Origin: Mesorhizobium sp. L2C084A000
GTDB taxonomy: Bacteria > Pseudomonadota > Alphaproteobacteria > Rhizobiales > Rhizobiaceae
Length of the DNA stretch: 50,573 nt
Assembly: GCF_000502875.1 (NCBI RefSeq)
Contig: NZ_AYWX01000011.1
Location: 39,541 to 90,113, forward strand
Direction: 5' to 3'
Part shown: positions 17,461 through 26,265 of the stretch, in pieces
How the letters are laid out: each line of letters starts with the position of its first letter
How positions within the stretch are numbered: position 1 is the first letter of the stretch
The notes under the pieces: model-generated
What the model saw: the letters and a program-made list of their open reading frames with translations, nothing else
Told to the model about the DNA's origin: nothing
The model's database searches: none
Position numbers and translations under genes: made by a program

Positions 17461-17931
17461 TCAAGCCGCGACCTTCTTGCGGGTTCGCTTCGTCGGTGCA
17501 GGCTCCGGCGCTTCGGGCGCCTTCGGTTTGCGGCCGAGCCCCATCGTCTTGGCCAATGACGAGCGCGCCGCGGCGTAGTTCGGCGCGACCATGGGATAAT
17601 CCGCGGGCAGGCCCCATTTGGCCCGATATCCATCCGGCGTCAGCCCATAGTGGGTCGACAGATGGCGCTTTAGCGATTTGAATTTCCTCCCGTCCTCAAG
17701 GGAGATGATGTAGTCCGGTGTCACCGATTTCCTGATCGGGACTGCAGGCGTAAGGGCAACCGGCTCTTGCGCAGAGACACCTCCGGCCGTCGCTCTCAGA
17801 GCCGCATGCACTTGGCCGATGAGGGCAGGGAGATCCCCCACCGGGATCGGATTGTTGGAGACGTAGGCCGACACGACATCGGCGGCAAGCTCAATGAGGG
17901 TGTCGACGTTTTTTCCGGCTTCTTCTGTCAT
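17461..17931 (-). CDS. MucR/Ros-family transcriptional regulator
   Basis: This 156-residue protein has the MucR layout: helical N-terminal oligomerisation region (EEAGKNVDTLIELAADVVSAYVSNN), then the Ros-type zinc-finger-like domain (SLEDGRKFKSLKRHLSTHYGLTP DGYRAKWGLPADYPMVAP) and a basic tail. MucR proteins bind AT-rich DNA and repress exopolysaccharide, motility and symbiotic genes. The usual first ligand Cys is Ser here (IISLEDG instead of IICLEDG), while Asp and both His positions remain. M. loti is known to have Ros homologues that fold with altered or absent zinc sites. TGGAGAG precedes the ATG. Confidence 0.85.
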   Translation of the reverse strand: MTEEAGKNVDTLIELAADVVSAYVSNNPIPVGDLPALIGQVHAALRATAGGVSAQEPVALTPAVPIRKSVTPDYIISLEDGRKFKSLKRHLSTHYGLTPDGYRAKWGLPADYPMVAPNYAAARSSLAKTMGLGRKPKAPEAPEPAPTKRTRKKVAA

Positions 17932-17955
17932 GAAACTCTCCAGGCGGTGAAACAT

Positions 17956-18330
17956 AGTCAGCGAAGCGTCGCTTCATAGGGCCGGTTGCCGCTGAAAGCA
18001 ACAATGTCTCGACAGCGTTATTGCCAATGCTCGTCCAGAAGCGACGTCGATGCGCCATATTTCCCGTCGTGACGCTGAGCCACTCGTTGTTGGCGACCCT
18101 GCCGAGGTGCGTGGCGCGTCCCGGCTGTAACTTTGCGTCGGAATTGCTAGTAGTCTTGAGCCTAAGCGCGGTTTTTTGGCTCGGTATTACTTCTTTTGAC
18201 TGTGAAATCGAGGGATCGTGATCGCTTGCTGGTGGCATCAGGGACGATGGACGTTCATTGGCCATGGCCAAATGTAAGTTCATCGCCCGGTGAGCCGCTC
18301 TTCCAAAGGGCTGGGAACCGCCGCTGGTAA
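17956..18330. other. Intergenic upstream of the MucR-like gene
   Basis: No gene was recognised; minus-strand frames here lack domains. The region should contain the mucR-like promoter, read on the minus strand. Confidence 0.35.
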
Positions 18331-18342
18331 CCAAGGACATCA

Positions 18343-18985
18343 ATGTATTTCGAGGCGTTTCTTAGCCGGTCCTCGAGAGACGGCAATCGCTGCGGACGAC
18401 ACCTGTTCCACGATATCGAACAGCGCGGCGACACAGGCAGCTTCTCGAATCTGGAGCGGCTTCTCGCAAGTTGGCGCCGCGCTGAGAGGCCGGGCAAGGA
18501 CAGTGCGTCGCCTGCTTCAATCATACGCGTCAACCAGCCAGCGACGCTGTCCCATACGAATCCCGCGACCGGCCGTGTGATCTCGTCGGTAGTCGCCCCG
18601 GCCCTCTGCACGAAGCCTCGGGATGTGCTGATGATCAACCAGGCCACAAAGGTCGACGTCCTGAAGCAGGGATCACATGAGTTTGCCACTATGCGCAGGC
18701 TTGCCATGCGCTGCCGCGGCATTTTGCGGGGCCTGTGAATTGGGCAAGCTCGACACTTCGATCGACGTGGCGTCAACTCCGGGTCCGTCGCCATCACGCG
18801 TTTCGGTCGGGTCCTACGCCAGCTGACGCCGTTCGCGATGCCATTGAACTACCGTGGAGCAACGGCCAGGCGGAAGGGCTGATCAACCGCCTGAAGACGA
18901 TTAAACGTACCATTGGGCAGAGCGGGCTGCGAACTCATTAGGGCACACATGCTGCCACTCAGCCGGCCTGATCACCACACAAAGC
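18343..18985 (+). pseudogene. ISL3-family transposase C-terminal remnant
   Basis: The first frame reads YFEAFLSRSSRDGNRCGRHL and later SKPRDVLMINQA-type sequence with LRRLAMRCRGILRG. After a frame change near 18735 it continues as AVRDAIELPWSNGQAEGLIN RLKTIKRTIGQSG, the typical ISL3 C-terminus. A last shift gives ELIRAHMLPLS. The N-terminal half and the zinc finger are missing. Confidence 0.7.
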
Positions 18986-19003
18986 GAGGAAGAACCTAGT
19001 CAA

Positions 19004-20086
19004 GTGCAAAGCGACAATTGCCTCGACAGCGGGTCCCGGAAGGTTTATGCTGCCCAATGTTACCGCAATCCGGAATGGCGATTGAGTACCTTCACGAGTG
19101 AAGGGAGTGAAACTTCTTTGTCGGCCAAATTGTTGACGGAACGCCCGGCGCCCATTGTTGCTACATGTCTAGATTCTTGGGGCGTTTTGGATGATGCAAT
19201 CCACCATCTCACTCCAAAGGGCAGTGGAATCTGGAACAATGTCGCTTTTGTTCGCACGACATCCTTCGTGCCCGATTGGCACATCGTCTTTAACTCTGCT
19301 TCTCTTTTCGGGCTCCCTGTTGATATCGAGGCGAGCCCAAACAGGACAATTTTTGCAATCGGCGAACCGCCGACGAAAGCTCATCGCGCGTTTCATGAAG
19401 GGCAGGGGAAAAATACTATCGTCCTGACGTGTGACGCAGAGCTGGCTGCTCGGCAGAATGCAGCGCGCCGATTCGTTTTGTCTCCACCTATCACTCGGTC
19501 TTGGTCTGTAAACAAGACATATGACCAACTTCTGGTCAGCGAAGTCGTGGATAAGCCGCTTCGGCTCTCATGGATTACCAGTGACATCGCCCTGCTTAAA
19601 GGACATCGATATCGGCTGGCGTTTCTGGAACGGCTGAGAAAGGAGCTCGATTTTGACCTGTTCGGCCGAGGTTTTCGGCTGATTGGAGATAAATGGAACG
19701 CACTCGCACCTTACCGTTACAGTATAGCGTTCGAGAATACTCGTGCTGATTACTATTTTACAGAGAAGCTTATGGACTGCTTCGTTGCTGAAACAATGCC
19801 GATCTATTACGGCAGCCCGGCAATCACGAGGTTCTTCCCTTCGGACTCTATGGTTCTGATTGACCCAGAGGACAAGAACGTAATCCCAAAAATTCAAGAA
19901 ATCATCGACTCGGACCTCTGGAAGGAACGTCGCGGCGCAATAAGAGAGGCGAAGCGGTTGGTCCTCGAGAAATACAATACGTTTGCTTATCTCGCGGGCT
20001 TCATCGAAAGCGTTCAGGATAAACCCTTACCGCCGGAAATTATACACATCGATTCGCCTGAGGTCGATTTTGGAATAGACGAATGA
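19004..20086 (+). CDS. GT10-family glycosyltransferase (alpha-1,3-fucosyltransferase-like)
   Basis: This 360-residue cytosolic protein carries the GT10 donor-binding signature: YRYSIAFENTRADYYFTEKL, then MDCFVAETMPIYYGSPAITRFFP. The N-terminal half is the more variable acceptor-binding domain. GT10 enzymes transfer fucose or related sugars from GDP-sugars to GlcNAc-containing acceptors, in bacteria mostly lipopolysaccharide or other surface glycans. The start is GTG, with GAGGAAG about 15 bases upstream. No nod box was found before it. It stands alone between an ISL3 remnant and a convergent small gene, and its lower GC content suggests acquisition. Confidence 0.8.
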   Translation: MQSDNCLDSGSRKVYAAQCYRNPEWRLSTFTSEGSETSLSAKLLTERPAPIVATCLDSWGVLDDAIHHLTPKGSGIWNNVAFVRTTSFVPDWHIVFNSASLFGLPVDIEASPNRTIFAIGEPPTKAHRAFHEGQGKNTIVLTCDAELAARQNAARRFVLSPPITRSWSVNKTYDQLLVSEVVDKPLRLSWITSDIALLKGHRYRLAFLERLRKELDFDLFGRGFRLIGDKWNALAPYRYSIAFENTRADYYFTEKLMDCFVAETMPIYYGSPAITRFFPSDSMVLIDPEDKNVIPKIQEIIDSDLWKERRGAIREAKRLVLEKYNTFAYLAGFIESVQDKPLPPEIIHIDSPEVDFGIDE

Positions 20087-20223
20087 AGTACTCCAACGCT
20101 CGCTTCGCGTGCCCGGCGGTCGGTGGTCTGGCGAGATCGGTACGGAACGCTCGGCGGAGAATGCCTGCTGCGCAGACGGGCCGGCACGGGCGCACGAGGT
20201 CATGCGCCCCCGGCTGCCGCTGA

Positions 20224-20577
20224 TCAGACGAACTGGGGAAGGCCAGGAACGGAATTGAGGACCTCGTCCACGAGTTCGTCGCCGGCATGTTCCTTGGCGC
20301 AGGCGATCGTCTCGTTGGCGAGGCCGGCGATCTTTGCCATGCTGAGACCCTCACTCATCAATTGCTGGCCAAGCCCCATAAGGCCGCCACCCTCTGGGTC
20401 GTCGCCATGATACTTCGCTACTAATTCCGAAGCTCCCGGAATGGCCTCGATCATGCGCGCAACGGGACCGTCGGCCGCGTGGCTTTGCAGGAAACCCAGC
20501 ATTAACCCAACGCCCTTCTCTGCGAGAGCCGGGCCGATGCCGGCACCAGTGGCGATGCGCGGTAAGAATTCTTCCAT
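20224..20577 (-). CDS. Small DUF2780/DUF2267-like helical protein
   Basis: This 117-residue protein starts MEEFLPRIATGAGIGPALAE. It then has GLMLGFLQSHAADGPVARMI EAIPGASEL and a glycine-rich linker (DDPEGGGLMGLGQQL) before a C-terminal AGDELVDEVLNSVPGL. This resembles the DUF2780/VcgC-VcgE-type domain of unknown function, which is small and helical. It is convergent with the GT10 gene. The ribosome binding site is weak (GAGAGA). Confidence 0.6.
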   Translation of the reverse strand: MEEFLPRIATGAGIGPALAEKGVGLMLGFLQSHAADGPVARMIEAIPGASELVAKYHGDDPEGGGLMGLGQQLMSEGLSMAKIAGLANETIACAKEHAGDELVDEVLNSVPGLPQFV

Positions 20578-21530
20578 GCAGGGTCTCTCTCTCTTTGATG
20601 AGGTTTACACGGGGCCGGTCCGGCGCCCAGCTCCCTTGGCCGAACCACAATTGAACTCCACAAAAATAGGCCGGCGGAAGTGCTATTGCGCGTAAAACCG
20701 CCTCTGTCAACGCAAGCTGCGTCGGACGTGCGTGTTTCGCAAACCGGAGATTCATTCCAATTCACTTCATTACGCATTGGCAACCGCACAGTTTGCGGTG
20801 GCTCGCTTATGGGCCACTGCCCCGCGTCCGTCAAATGACGACGACAACGTGGTCATCGCCTAGGATCTGTGGATCGAGGTGTGAGGCAGTTACAGCCGGT
20901 GGACCTGCTCAAGCGCCGCGCCGGCACAAGGGCTAGATTGGCGATACTGCGCGTATTGGCCATGTCTTTCCTCGCGTGATGGGATGTTCGTAGAAGCGGA
21001 ACTATATGCCGGTGTGACGATCGACAAGGCGGACCGGCTATTCCGATAGGACATCCATACTGTCGCATAGACCGTCGCTGCTTAGGTATTGAAACCGCCA
21101 TCGCTGGTGACATCACAATGTGCAGTCGGCGGGTGTCGATAAGGTCGATTCACGCAATCAGCAGGTCCGGAGGAACGAATGAACCCTGAGGTTTCAAAAG
21201 CTCACTTTTCGCAAGGCGTGCAGCGCACATCGTGCAAGAGATTGCCAGTCTTGCGGGTGCTCTCGACTTTCTCAACGATGGCGGGAAGATCGCAGTGACC
21301 GAATCTACGAAGCCGCCGCCAGGGCGTGCTTTGATGCATACAAACGGTTGTCGAGCAGGGATACTCCTCCTCCCTGAAGTCCAATCGAGAAGAGCGATCA
21401 CTTCCAAGAGGGTCCCAGCTCAGCCGCGAAAACAGGTGCCAGACCCCGATCCTCTCCCTCAACTGATCTAGCTCAGGGCGTTCATGAGCCGCAGATCGCA
21501 TAGTGGCTGCGTGCACGACGCAGGAAGACC
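20578..21530. other. Long intergenic region, no gene seen
   Basis: Over 900 bases without a recognisable gene on either strand. Short open frames (20853-21116, 21150-21407, 21232-21471) have no domains. CTGATCTAGCTCAG near 21463 is a degenerate FNR/FixK-like palindrome upstream of the peroxidase gene, too weak to claim. Confidence 0.35.
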
Positions 21531-21534
21531 ATTT

Positions 21535-22590
21535 ATGAAAATCCTATTCAGAACGATGGCTGTCACCTTGCTGGCACCCACCGCCTTTGCTGCGGATTCG
21601 ATCCCCACCGACCTCAGAGATACGGCATTGGCCACCTTCAGGGCTTTGCCATCCACCACGCCGACAGTAGCCAACAACCCGAACACCCCGGAAAAGATCG
21701 CTCTCGGCAAGGCACTGTTCTTCGATCCACGCGTCTCGGCGTCAGGCGTTTTGTCGTGCAACTCGTGCCACAACCTGGCCACGGGCGGCGACGACAATCA
21801 CGAAACCTCGATCGGCCATGGTTGGCAGAAGGGACAGCGCAACGCGCCGACTGTACTGAACGCTGTCTTCAACATCGCTCAGTTCTGGGATGGTCGTGCC
21901 GCAGACCTGAAGGCTCAGGCGAAGGGACCGGTCCAAGCTGGCATCGAAATGGCCAATACACCGGACCAAGTCATCGCCACGCTCAAGTCCATGCCGCAAT
22001 ATGTCGAGTGGTTCGATGCAGCTTTTCCGGCTGAAGCCGATCGGGTCACCTTCGACAACTTCGCCAAGGCGATCGAAGCCTTCGAGGCGACATTGGTCAC
22101 ACCGGCCCCGTTCGACAGCTTCCTGAATGGTGATGAGCTTGCCATGACTTCCGAACAGAAACAGGGCCTGGCGCTTTTCATGGACAAAGGCTGCTCGTCC
22201 TGCCATGCCGGCATCAACGTTGGTGGGCAAGCCTATTTCCCCTTTGGCCTCGTGGAACAGCCCAGCGCCGAGGTCCTGCCGGACAAAGACAAGGGCCGAT
22301 TCGCGGTCACCAATGCAGCCGATGACTACTATGTTTTCCGCGTGGCGCCGCTGCGCAACGTTGCACTCACCGCGCCATACTTTCATTCGGGCAAGGTTTG
22401 GGATCTGAAACAGGCCGTCGCTATTATGGGGACCACCCAGCTTGGCGTAGTACTGGCGGACGAAGAAGTTGATCTGCTTGTTGCCTTCCTCAACTCGCTG
22501 ACCGGAGAGGCACCCGAGGTCACCTATCCCATCTTACCCTCCGAAACGGCGACAACGCCCCGGCCTGTAACGCAGATCTTAGGAAAATAA
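21535..22590 (+). CDS. Di-haem cytochrome c peroxidase (CcpA/MauG family)
   Basis: This 351-residue periplasmic protein has a signal peptide (MKILFRTMAVTLLAPTAFAA) and two haem c sites, CNSCH (75-79) and CSSCH (220-224). Typical peroxidase segments are LGKALFFDPRVSASGVLSCN, NAPTVLNAVFNIAQFWDGRA and APYFHSGKVWDL. It reduces hydrogen peroxide to water with electrons from small c-type cytochromes, and such genes are often induced at low oxygen. AGGAAG precedes the ATG. Length is normal and both haem sites are intact, so it should be functional. Confidence 0.88.
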   Translation: MKILFRTMAVTLLAPTAFAADSIPTDLRDTALATFRALPSTTPTVANNPNTPEKIALGKALFFDPRVSASGVLSCNSCHNLATGGDDNHETSIGHGWQKGQRNAPTVLNAVFNIAQFWDGRAADLKAQAKGPVQAGIEMANTPDQVIATLKSMPQYVEWFDAAFPAEADRVTFDNFAKAIEAFEATLVTPAPFDSFLNGDELAMTSEQKQGLALFMDKGCSSCHAGINVGGQAYFPFGLVEQPSAEVLPDKDKGRFAVTNAADDYYVFRVAPLRNVALTAPYFHSGKVWDLKQAVAIMGTTQLGVVLADEEVDLLVAFLNSLTGEAPEVTYPILPSETATTPRPVTQILGK

Positions 22591-23048
22591 GGGCCAACTG
22601 GCTGCGGACGTCGCAATCGAAAATGATTGCGGCTTTTACTTGGGCCACACGAATTGCCACGTCCATCTCCGAATTGGCGGGACACGCTAGCAATACCCGA
22701 AACCTGCAACCTCGCCCGTAGTCTGCGCAAATCAACTGGGGAAGCGGACAGACGCGCAGCATCATATGCAGCATCATATATTGTCGCCGCCTGAGCGAAC
22801 ATGCCAAGCAGTCTACGTTGAGAAACGACGTGTGTACGATTTGTTCGAGGCGCGGGGCCTGTATGTTCCCAAGGACCAATAACTATAGCGTGGTGTCACA
22901 TTTATATTTCTGCGGGATGAGGACACGTGCCGAAGTAAAATTGCACATTTTCGCCGTGTGGCTTATTTTCAAGAGTGTGATCGGTTTGGCATATTCCCGG
23001 CCGACATCTGCCAGCCGGCAACTCCCCACACGGTGAGGAAGAGAAGCC
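22591..23048. other. Convergent intergenic region, no gene seen
   Basis: This lies between the ends of the peroxidase gene and metE. It has a moderately AT-rich stretch around 22880-22980 with no recognised motif. The repeat CAGCATCATATGCAGCATCATAT at 22758 is short and local. Confidence 0.35.
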
Positions 23049-25400
23049 TTACGCCTGCACTTTCTGCCGGAGCGCGCGTGCTGCAGCGACCATGTTCATG
23101 AGGGCAGGGCGGACCTCCTCCCATTTGCGTGTTTTGAGGCCACAGTCCGGGTTTATCCACAGTTGGCCGTCGGACAGTCGCTCGCGGGCAAGCATGACTA
23201 AGTCCGAAATCTCGCCGACTTCCGGGACGCGTGGTGAGTGAATATCATAGACGCCGGGACCGATTTCGTTCGGATATTTGGAGCTCGTGAAGGCGTCCAA
23301 CAGCTCCATCTTCGAGCGCGACGTCTCAATCGAAATGACATCCGCATCCATTTCAGCGATCGCGTGAATGATCTCGTTGAACTCCGAATAGCACATGTGG
23401 GTATGAATTTGAGTCGCGTCCTTTACACCCGTTGAAGCGATCCGGAAGCATTCGACAGCCCAGTCGAGATAGACTTTCCAGTCAGATTGGCGCAGTGGCA
23501 ATCCTTCGCGAAACGCGGCCTCATCGATCTGGACCATCCTTGCGCCGGACCTTTCGAGATCCGTCACTTCGTCGCGGATGGCGAGCGCGATCTGGCGGCA
23601 GGCTTCGGAGCGGGGTACGTCGTCGCGAACAAAAGACCAGTTGAGAATGGTGACTGGGCCTGTGAGCATTCCCTTCACGGGCTTTTCCGTAAGCGACTGG
23701 GCGAATTGCCACCAGCGCACTGTCATCGGATTGCGCCTCGATACGTCGCCGAAAATGATGGGGGGACGCACGTAGCGCGACCCATAGCTTTGTACCCAGG
23801 CATGCTGGGTGAGCGCGAAGCCGGACAACTGCTCGCCGAAATGCTGTACCATGTCGTTTCGCTCGAACTCACCGTGCACCAGCACGTCCAGCCCGATCTC
23901 TTCCTGCCAGCGAATTGCAGCCTCGATCTCCTTCTTCAGGAACGTCTCATAGTCGACATAGCTCATCTGGCCCTTCGCATGAGCGGCCCGCGCCTTGCGT
24001 ACCTGCGGCGTCTGCGGGAAGGACCCGATGGTCGTCGTCGGGAACGGCGGCAGCCCGAGTGAGCCGGCTTGGACTCTGGAGCGCTCGCCAAAAGCGCTCT
24101 CTCGTCGCTTCGCGCTGTCCTCAATGCTAGCGATCCGCCCCTGAACAAGCGGGTCATGGATCCTCGTGGATGTCACGCGCGTGGCGGCAGCCTCGGCAGA
24201 CGCTTTCAACGCGCCTGCCACCGCATCCCTGCCTTGGGACAGGGCCCGGGCCAGCAAGACCAGCTCGTCGGTCTTCTGGGCCGCGAAGGCGAGCCACGAC
24301 CTGATGTCGGCGTCGAGTTCCGTCTCCATGCGCAGATCAATCGGCACATGCAGCATCGAGCAAGAAGGCGCGATCTCGACGCGGTCCAAGGGCCAGCCGG
24401 CGACGATCGGTTTGATGCGGTCGAGAATGGCGGGCAGGTTCGCACGCCAGACGTTGCGGCCATCGATCAAGCCAAGCGAGAGCACCAGATCCTTCGGAGC
24501 GAGCCGACCCACCGTTTCCAGCTGCTCGGGAGCGCGCACGAGATCAATATGCAGCCCGGCCAGGGGCAGAGAAACCGCGGTTTCGAGATTGTCTCCCAGC
24601 GACCCGAAATACGTAGCCAGCATGATCTTCAGCTCGGGCGCGGCTTTCGACAGCTGGCCATAGGCGAATTCGAACGCAGCTCGTTCGTTCGGGTTCAGAT
24701 CGAGGACAAGCGCTGGCTCATCGATCTGCACCCAGTCGGCTCCCGACAGCTTCAGCTTCTGCAGGACTTGCTCGTAAACGGGCAGCAGCCGCGGTAGGAG
24801 CGCGATGGGACCGAACCCCTCGGCAGGCGATTTCGCCAGCTTGAGGAAGGTGATGGGTCCAAGGATGACTGGGCGTGTGTGAATGCCGAGAGCTTTAGCC
24901 TCGAGGAAGTAATCGACCGGCTTCGATGACGAGAGGGCGAAGGTCTGATCATCATCGAGTTCCGGCACAATGTAGTGGTAGTTGGTGTCAAACCACTTGG
25001 TCATTTCCATCGCGGTTACACCAGGTCCATGAGCCTCCTCCTGGTGACCAGCGTGTCCACAATCCTCCGTCTGACCCTGGTTGCCGCGCGCCATTGCGAA
25101 GTAGATGTCAAGTGGGACCTCGCCGCTATTCCAGCCGTAACGGGATGGAACGGCCCCAACCATGGCTGCGGTGTCGAGCACATGGTCGTAAAGCGAGAAG
25201 TCGTTCGACGGGATTTTCGACACGCCGCGATCGCGCTGCTCTTCCCAGCTAGCGGCACGGAGCGCCTTCGACGTCGTGAGAAGGTCGCCAGCGGACGATG
25301 TTCCGGACCAGTAGCTTTCAAGCGCGAATTTCAGTTCTCGCCGACGACCGAAGCGCGGCACGCCGAGCGTTGCTACAGGAATTTCCTGAGAGTCAGTCAT
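23049..25400 (-). CDS. metE: Cobalamin-independent methionine synthase
   Basis: This 783-residue protein transfers the methyl group of 5-methyltetrahydropteroyl-triglutamate to homocysteine. The N-terminal half (PRFGRRRELKFALESYW, then WFDTNYHYIVPEL) and the C-terminal catalytic half (FPTTTIGSFPQT, GPVTILNWSF, THMCYSEFNEI with the zinc ligands, NPDCGLKTRKW) are complete. I start at ATG 25400; the frame extends 29 codons further without homology. The gene lies behind a cobalamin riboswitch, so it should be shut off when B12 is available to MetH. It provides methionine for the S-adenosylmethionine genes at 29.9-32.8 kb. Confidence 0.95.
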   Translation of the reverse strand: MTDSQEIPVATLGVPRFGRRRELKFALESYWSGTSSAGDLLTTSKALRAASWEEQRDRGVSKIPSNDFSLYDHVLDTAAMVGAVPSRYGWNSGEVPLDIYFAMARGNQGQTEDCGHAGHQEEAHGPGVTAMEMTKWFDTNYHYIVPELDDDQTFALSSSKPVDYFLEAKALGIHTRPVILGPITFLKLAKSPAEGFGPIALLPRLLPVYEQVLQKLKLSGADWVQIDEPALVLDLNPNERAAFEFAYGQLSKAAPELKIMLATYFGSLGDNLETAVSLPLAGLHIDLVRAPEQLETVGRLAPKDLVLSLGLIDGRNVWRANLPAILDRIKPIVAGWPLDRVEIAPSCSMLHVPIDLRMETELDADIRSWLAFAAQKTDELVLLARALSQGRDAVAGALKASAEAAATRVTSTRIHDPLVQGRIASIEDSAKRRESAFGERSRVQAGSLGLPPFPTTTIGSFPQTPQVRKARAAHAKGQMSYVDYETFLKKEIEAAIRWQEEIGLDVLVHGEFERNDMVQHFGEQLSGFALTQHAWVQSYGSRYVRPPIIFGDVSRRNPMTVRWWQFAQSLTEKPVKGMLTGPVTILNWSFVRDDVPRSEACRQIALAIRDEVTDLERSGARMVQIDEAAFREGLPLRQSDWKVYLDWAVECFRIASTGVKDATQIHTHMCYSEFNEIIHAIAEMDADVISIETSRSKMELLDAFTSSKYPNEIGPGVYDIHSPRVPEVGEISDLVMLARERLSDGQLWINPDCGLKTRKWEEVRPALMNMVAAARALRQKVQA

Positions 25401-25509
25401 GTCATACCCCGATGGTTGGGGCGCCGATGACAAGGAAGGCGCTAGCAGGCCGGCACGAACGCCGGCTTGCAGCGGCCACCGAGACACCCCGCCCGTGGAC
25501 GTAATTCGC

Positions 25510-25690
25510 CGTGGCAGGTCTCCTGGCTCGCGGGGTCATAGCCTCTACCCGTCTTCCTGAGGGTATTCGCCTCAGTGACATGAGTGGGGTTGGCTCGCCG
25601 CTAACAGTTGCGGGGGCAGCGCCGGCATTGCACCGGCTTCCCTCTTAGCTCCGCTGCGGCAGCGCCGCACGCGAGAACCACGACACGCAG
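25510..25690 (-). promoter_or_regulatory. Cobalamin riboswitch upstream of metE
   Basis: Read on the minus strand, the region contains GCCGGTGCAATGCCGGC, CCCCGCAACTGT and, at 25513-25528, the B12 box AGCCAGGAGACCTGCC. These are conserved blocks of adenosylcobalamin riboswitches, in the right order. The 3' end is about 110 bases before the metE start. Binding of the cofactor should reduce metE expression. Confidence 0.9.
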
Positions 25691-25699
25691 ACAATCACA

Positions 25700-26265
25700 G
25701 CAGTCCGCTCTTTTGTCAATGACGCATAACGAAATGTTTATGTCGTTATGTGATTTCGCTTTTACGCTTGTCTAACATTGTGAAATATTCAGTCGCCCAT
25801 TGGCGGCGCTGCTCCGCTGCCACCATTGTCCAACTAATGGATCCCTGTCGGGCTGCGACATCCCTCGCAGGTCGCCGATGAAGGATTTCGGACAAGACTT
25901 CAAGCGCGTGACAACGTCATTAGAATGCAGAAGATCGCATTGGTGGCGATGTTTAACGATGCGGCCGCAAGCCGTGCGTGCGTGGTAGAAGCGGTTTTCT
26001 CGGAGTGAGCGCCAAACCGTGGTCCGAGGGGAATTGGCACGCCAGTCGTCATCACGGGTGACTAGGCAATCGTGATGACTCCGCTCGGCGGCAAGAGACC
26101 ACACTGACGGAGCCTGGCTCAAGGGTCTGATGCAAAGCCCGACTGTGGTCCCGATAAGCCGCTTAAGCCGCATTCAGGCGGTCAGGATAAGTATCTCTCT
26201 CTCCAAGCGCTCGGCATTGAGGGATGCGCAAATGCAGGCAAAGCTCGCGTGCTTCATATTCTGCA
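25700..26265. other. Intergenic between otsA end and the metE riboswitch
   Basis: The AT-rich part near 25715-25790 should hold the metE promoter. A 133-codon minus-strand frame at 25772-26173 is arginine/serine-rich and may contain an old transposase fragment, but I could not confirm a family. Confidence 0.35.

Noticed and set aside
25772..26173. 133-codon minus-strand frame as a transposase
   Set aside because: The resemblance to IS630-type sequence is limited to a few residues; composition looks non-coding.
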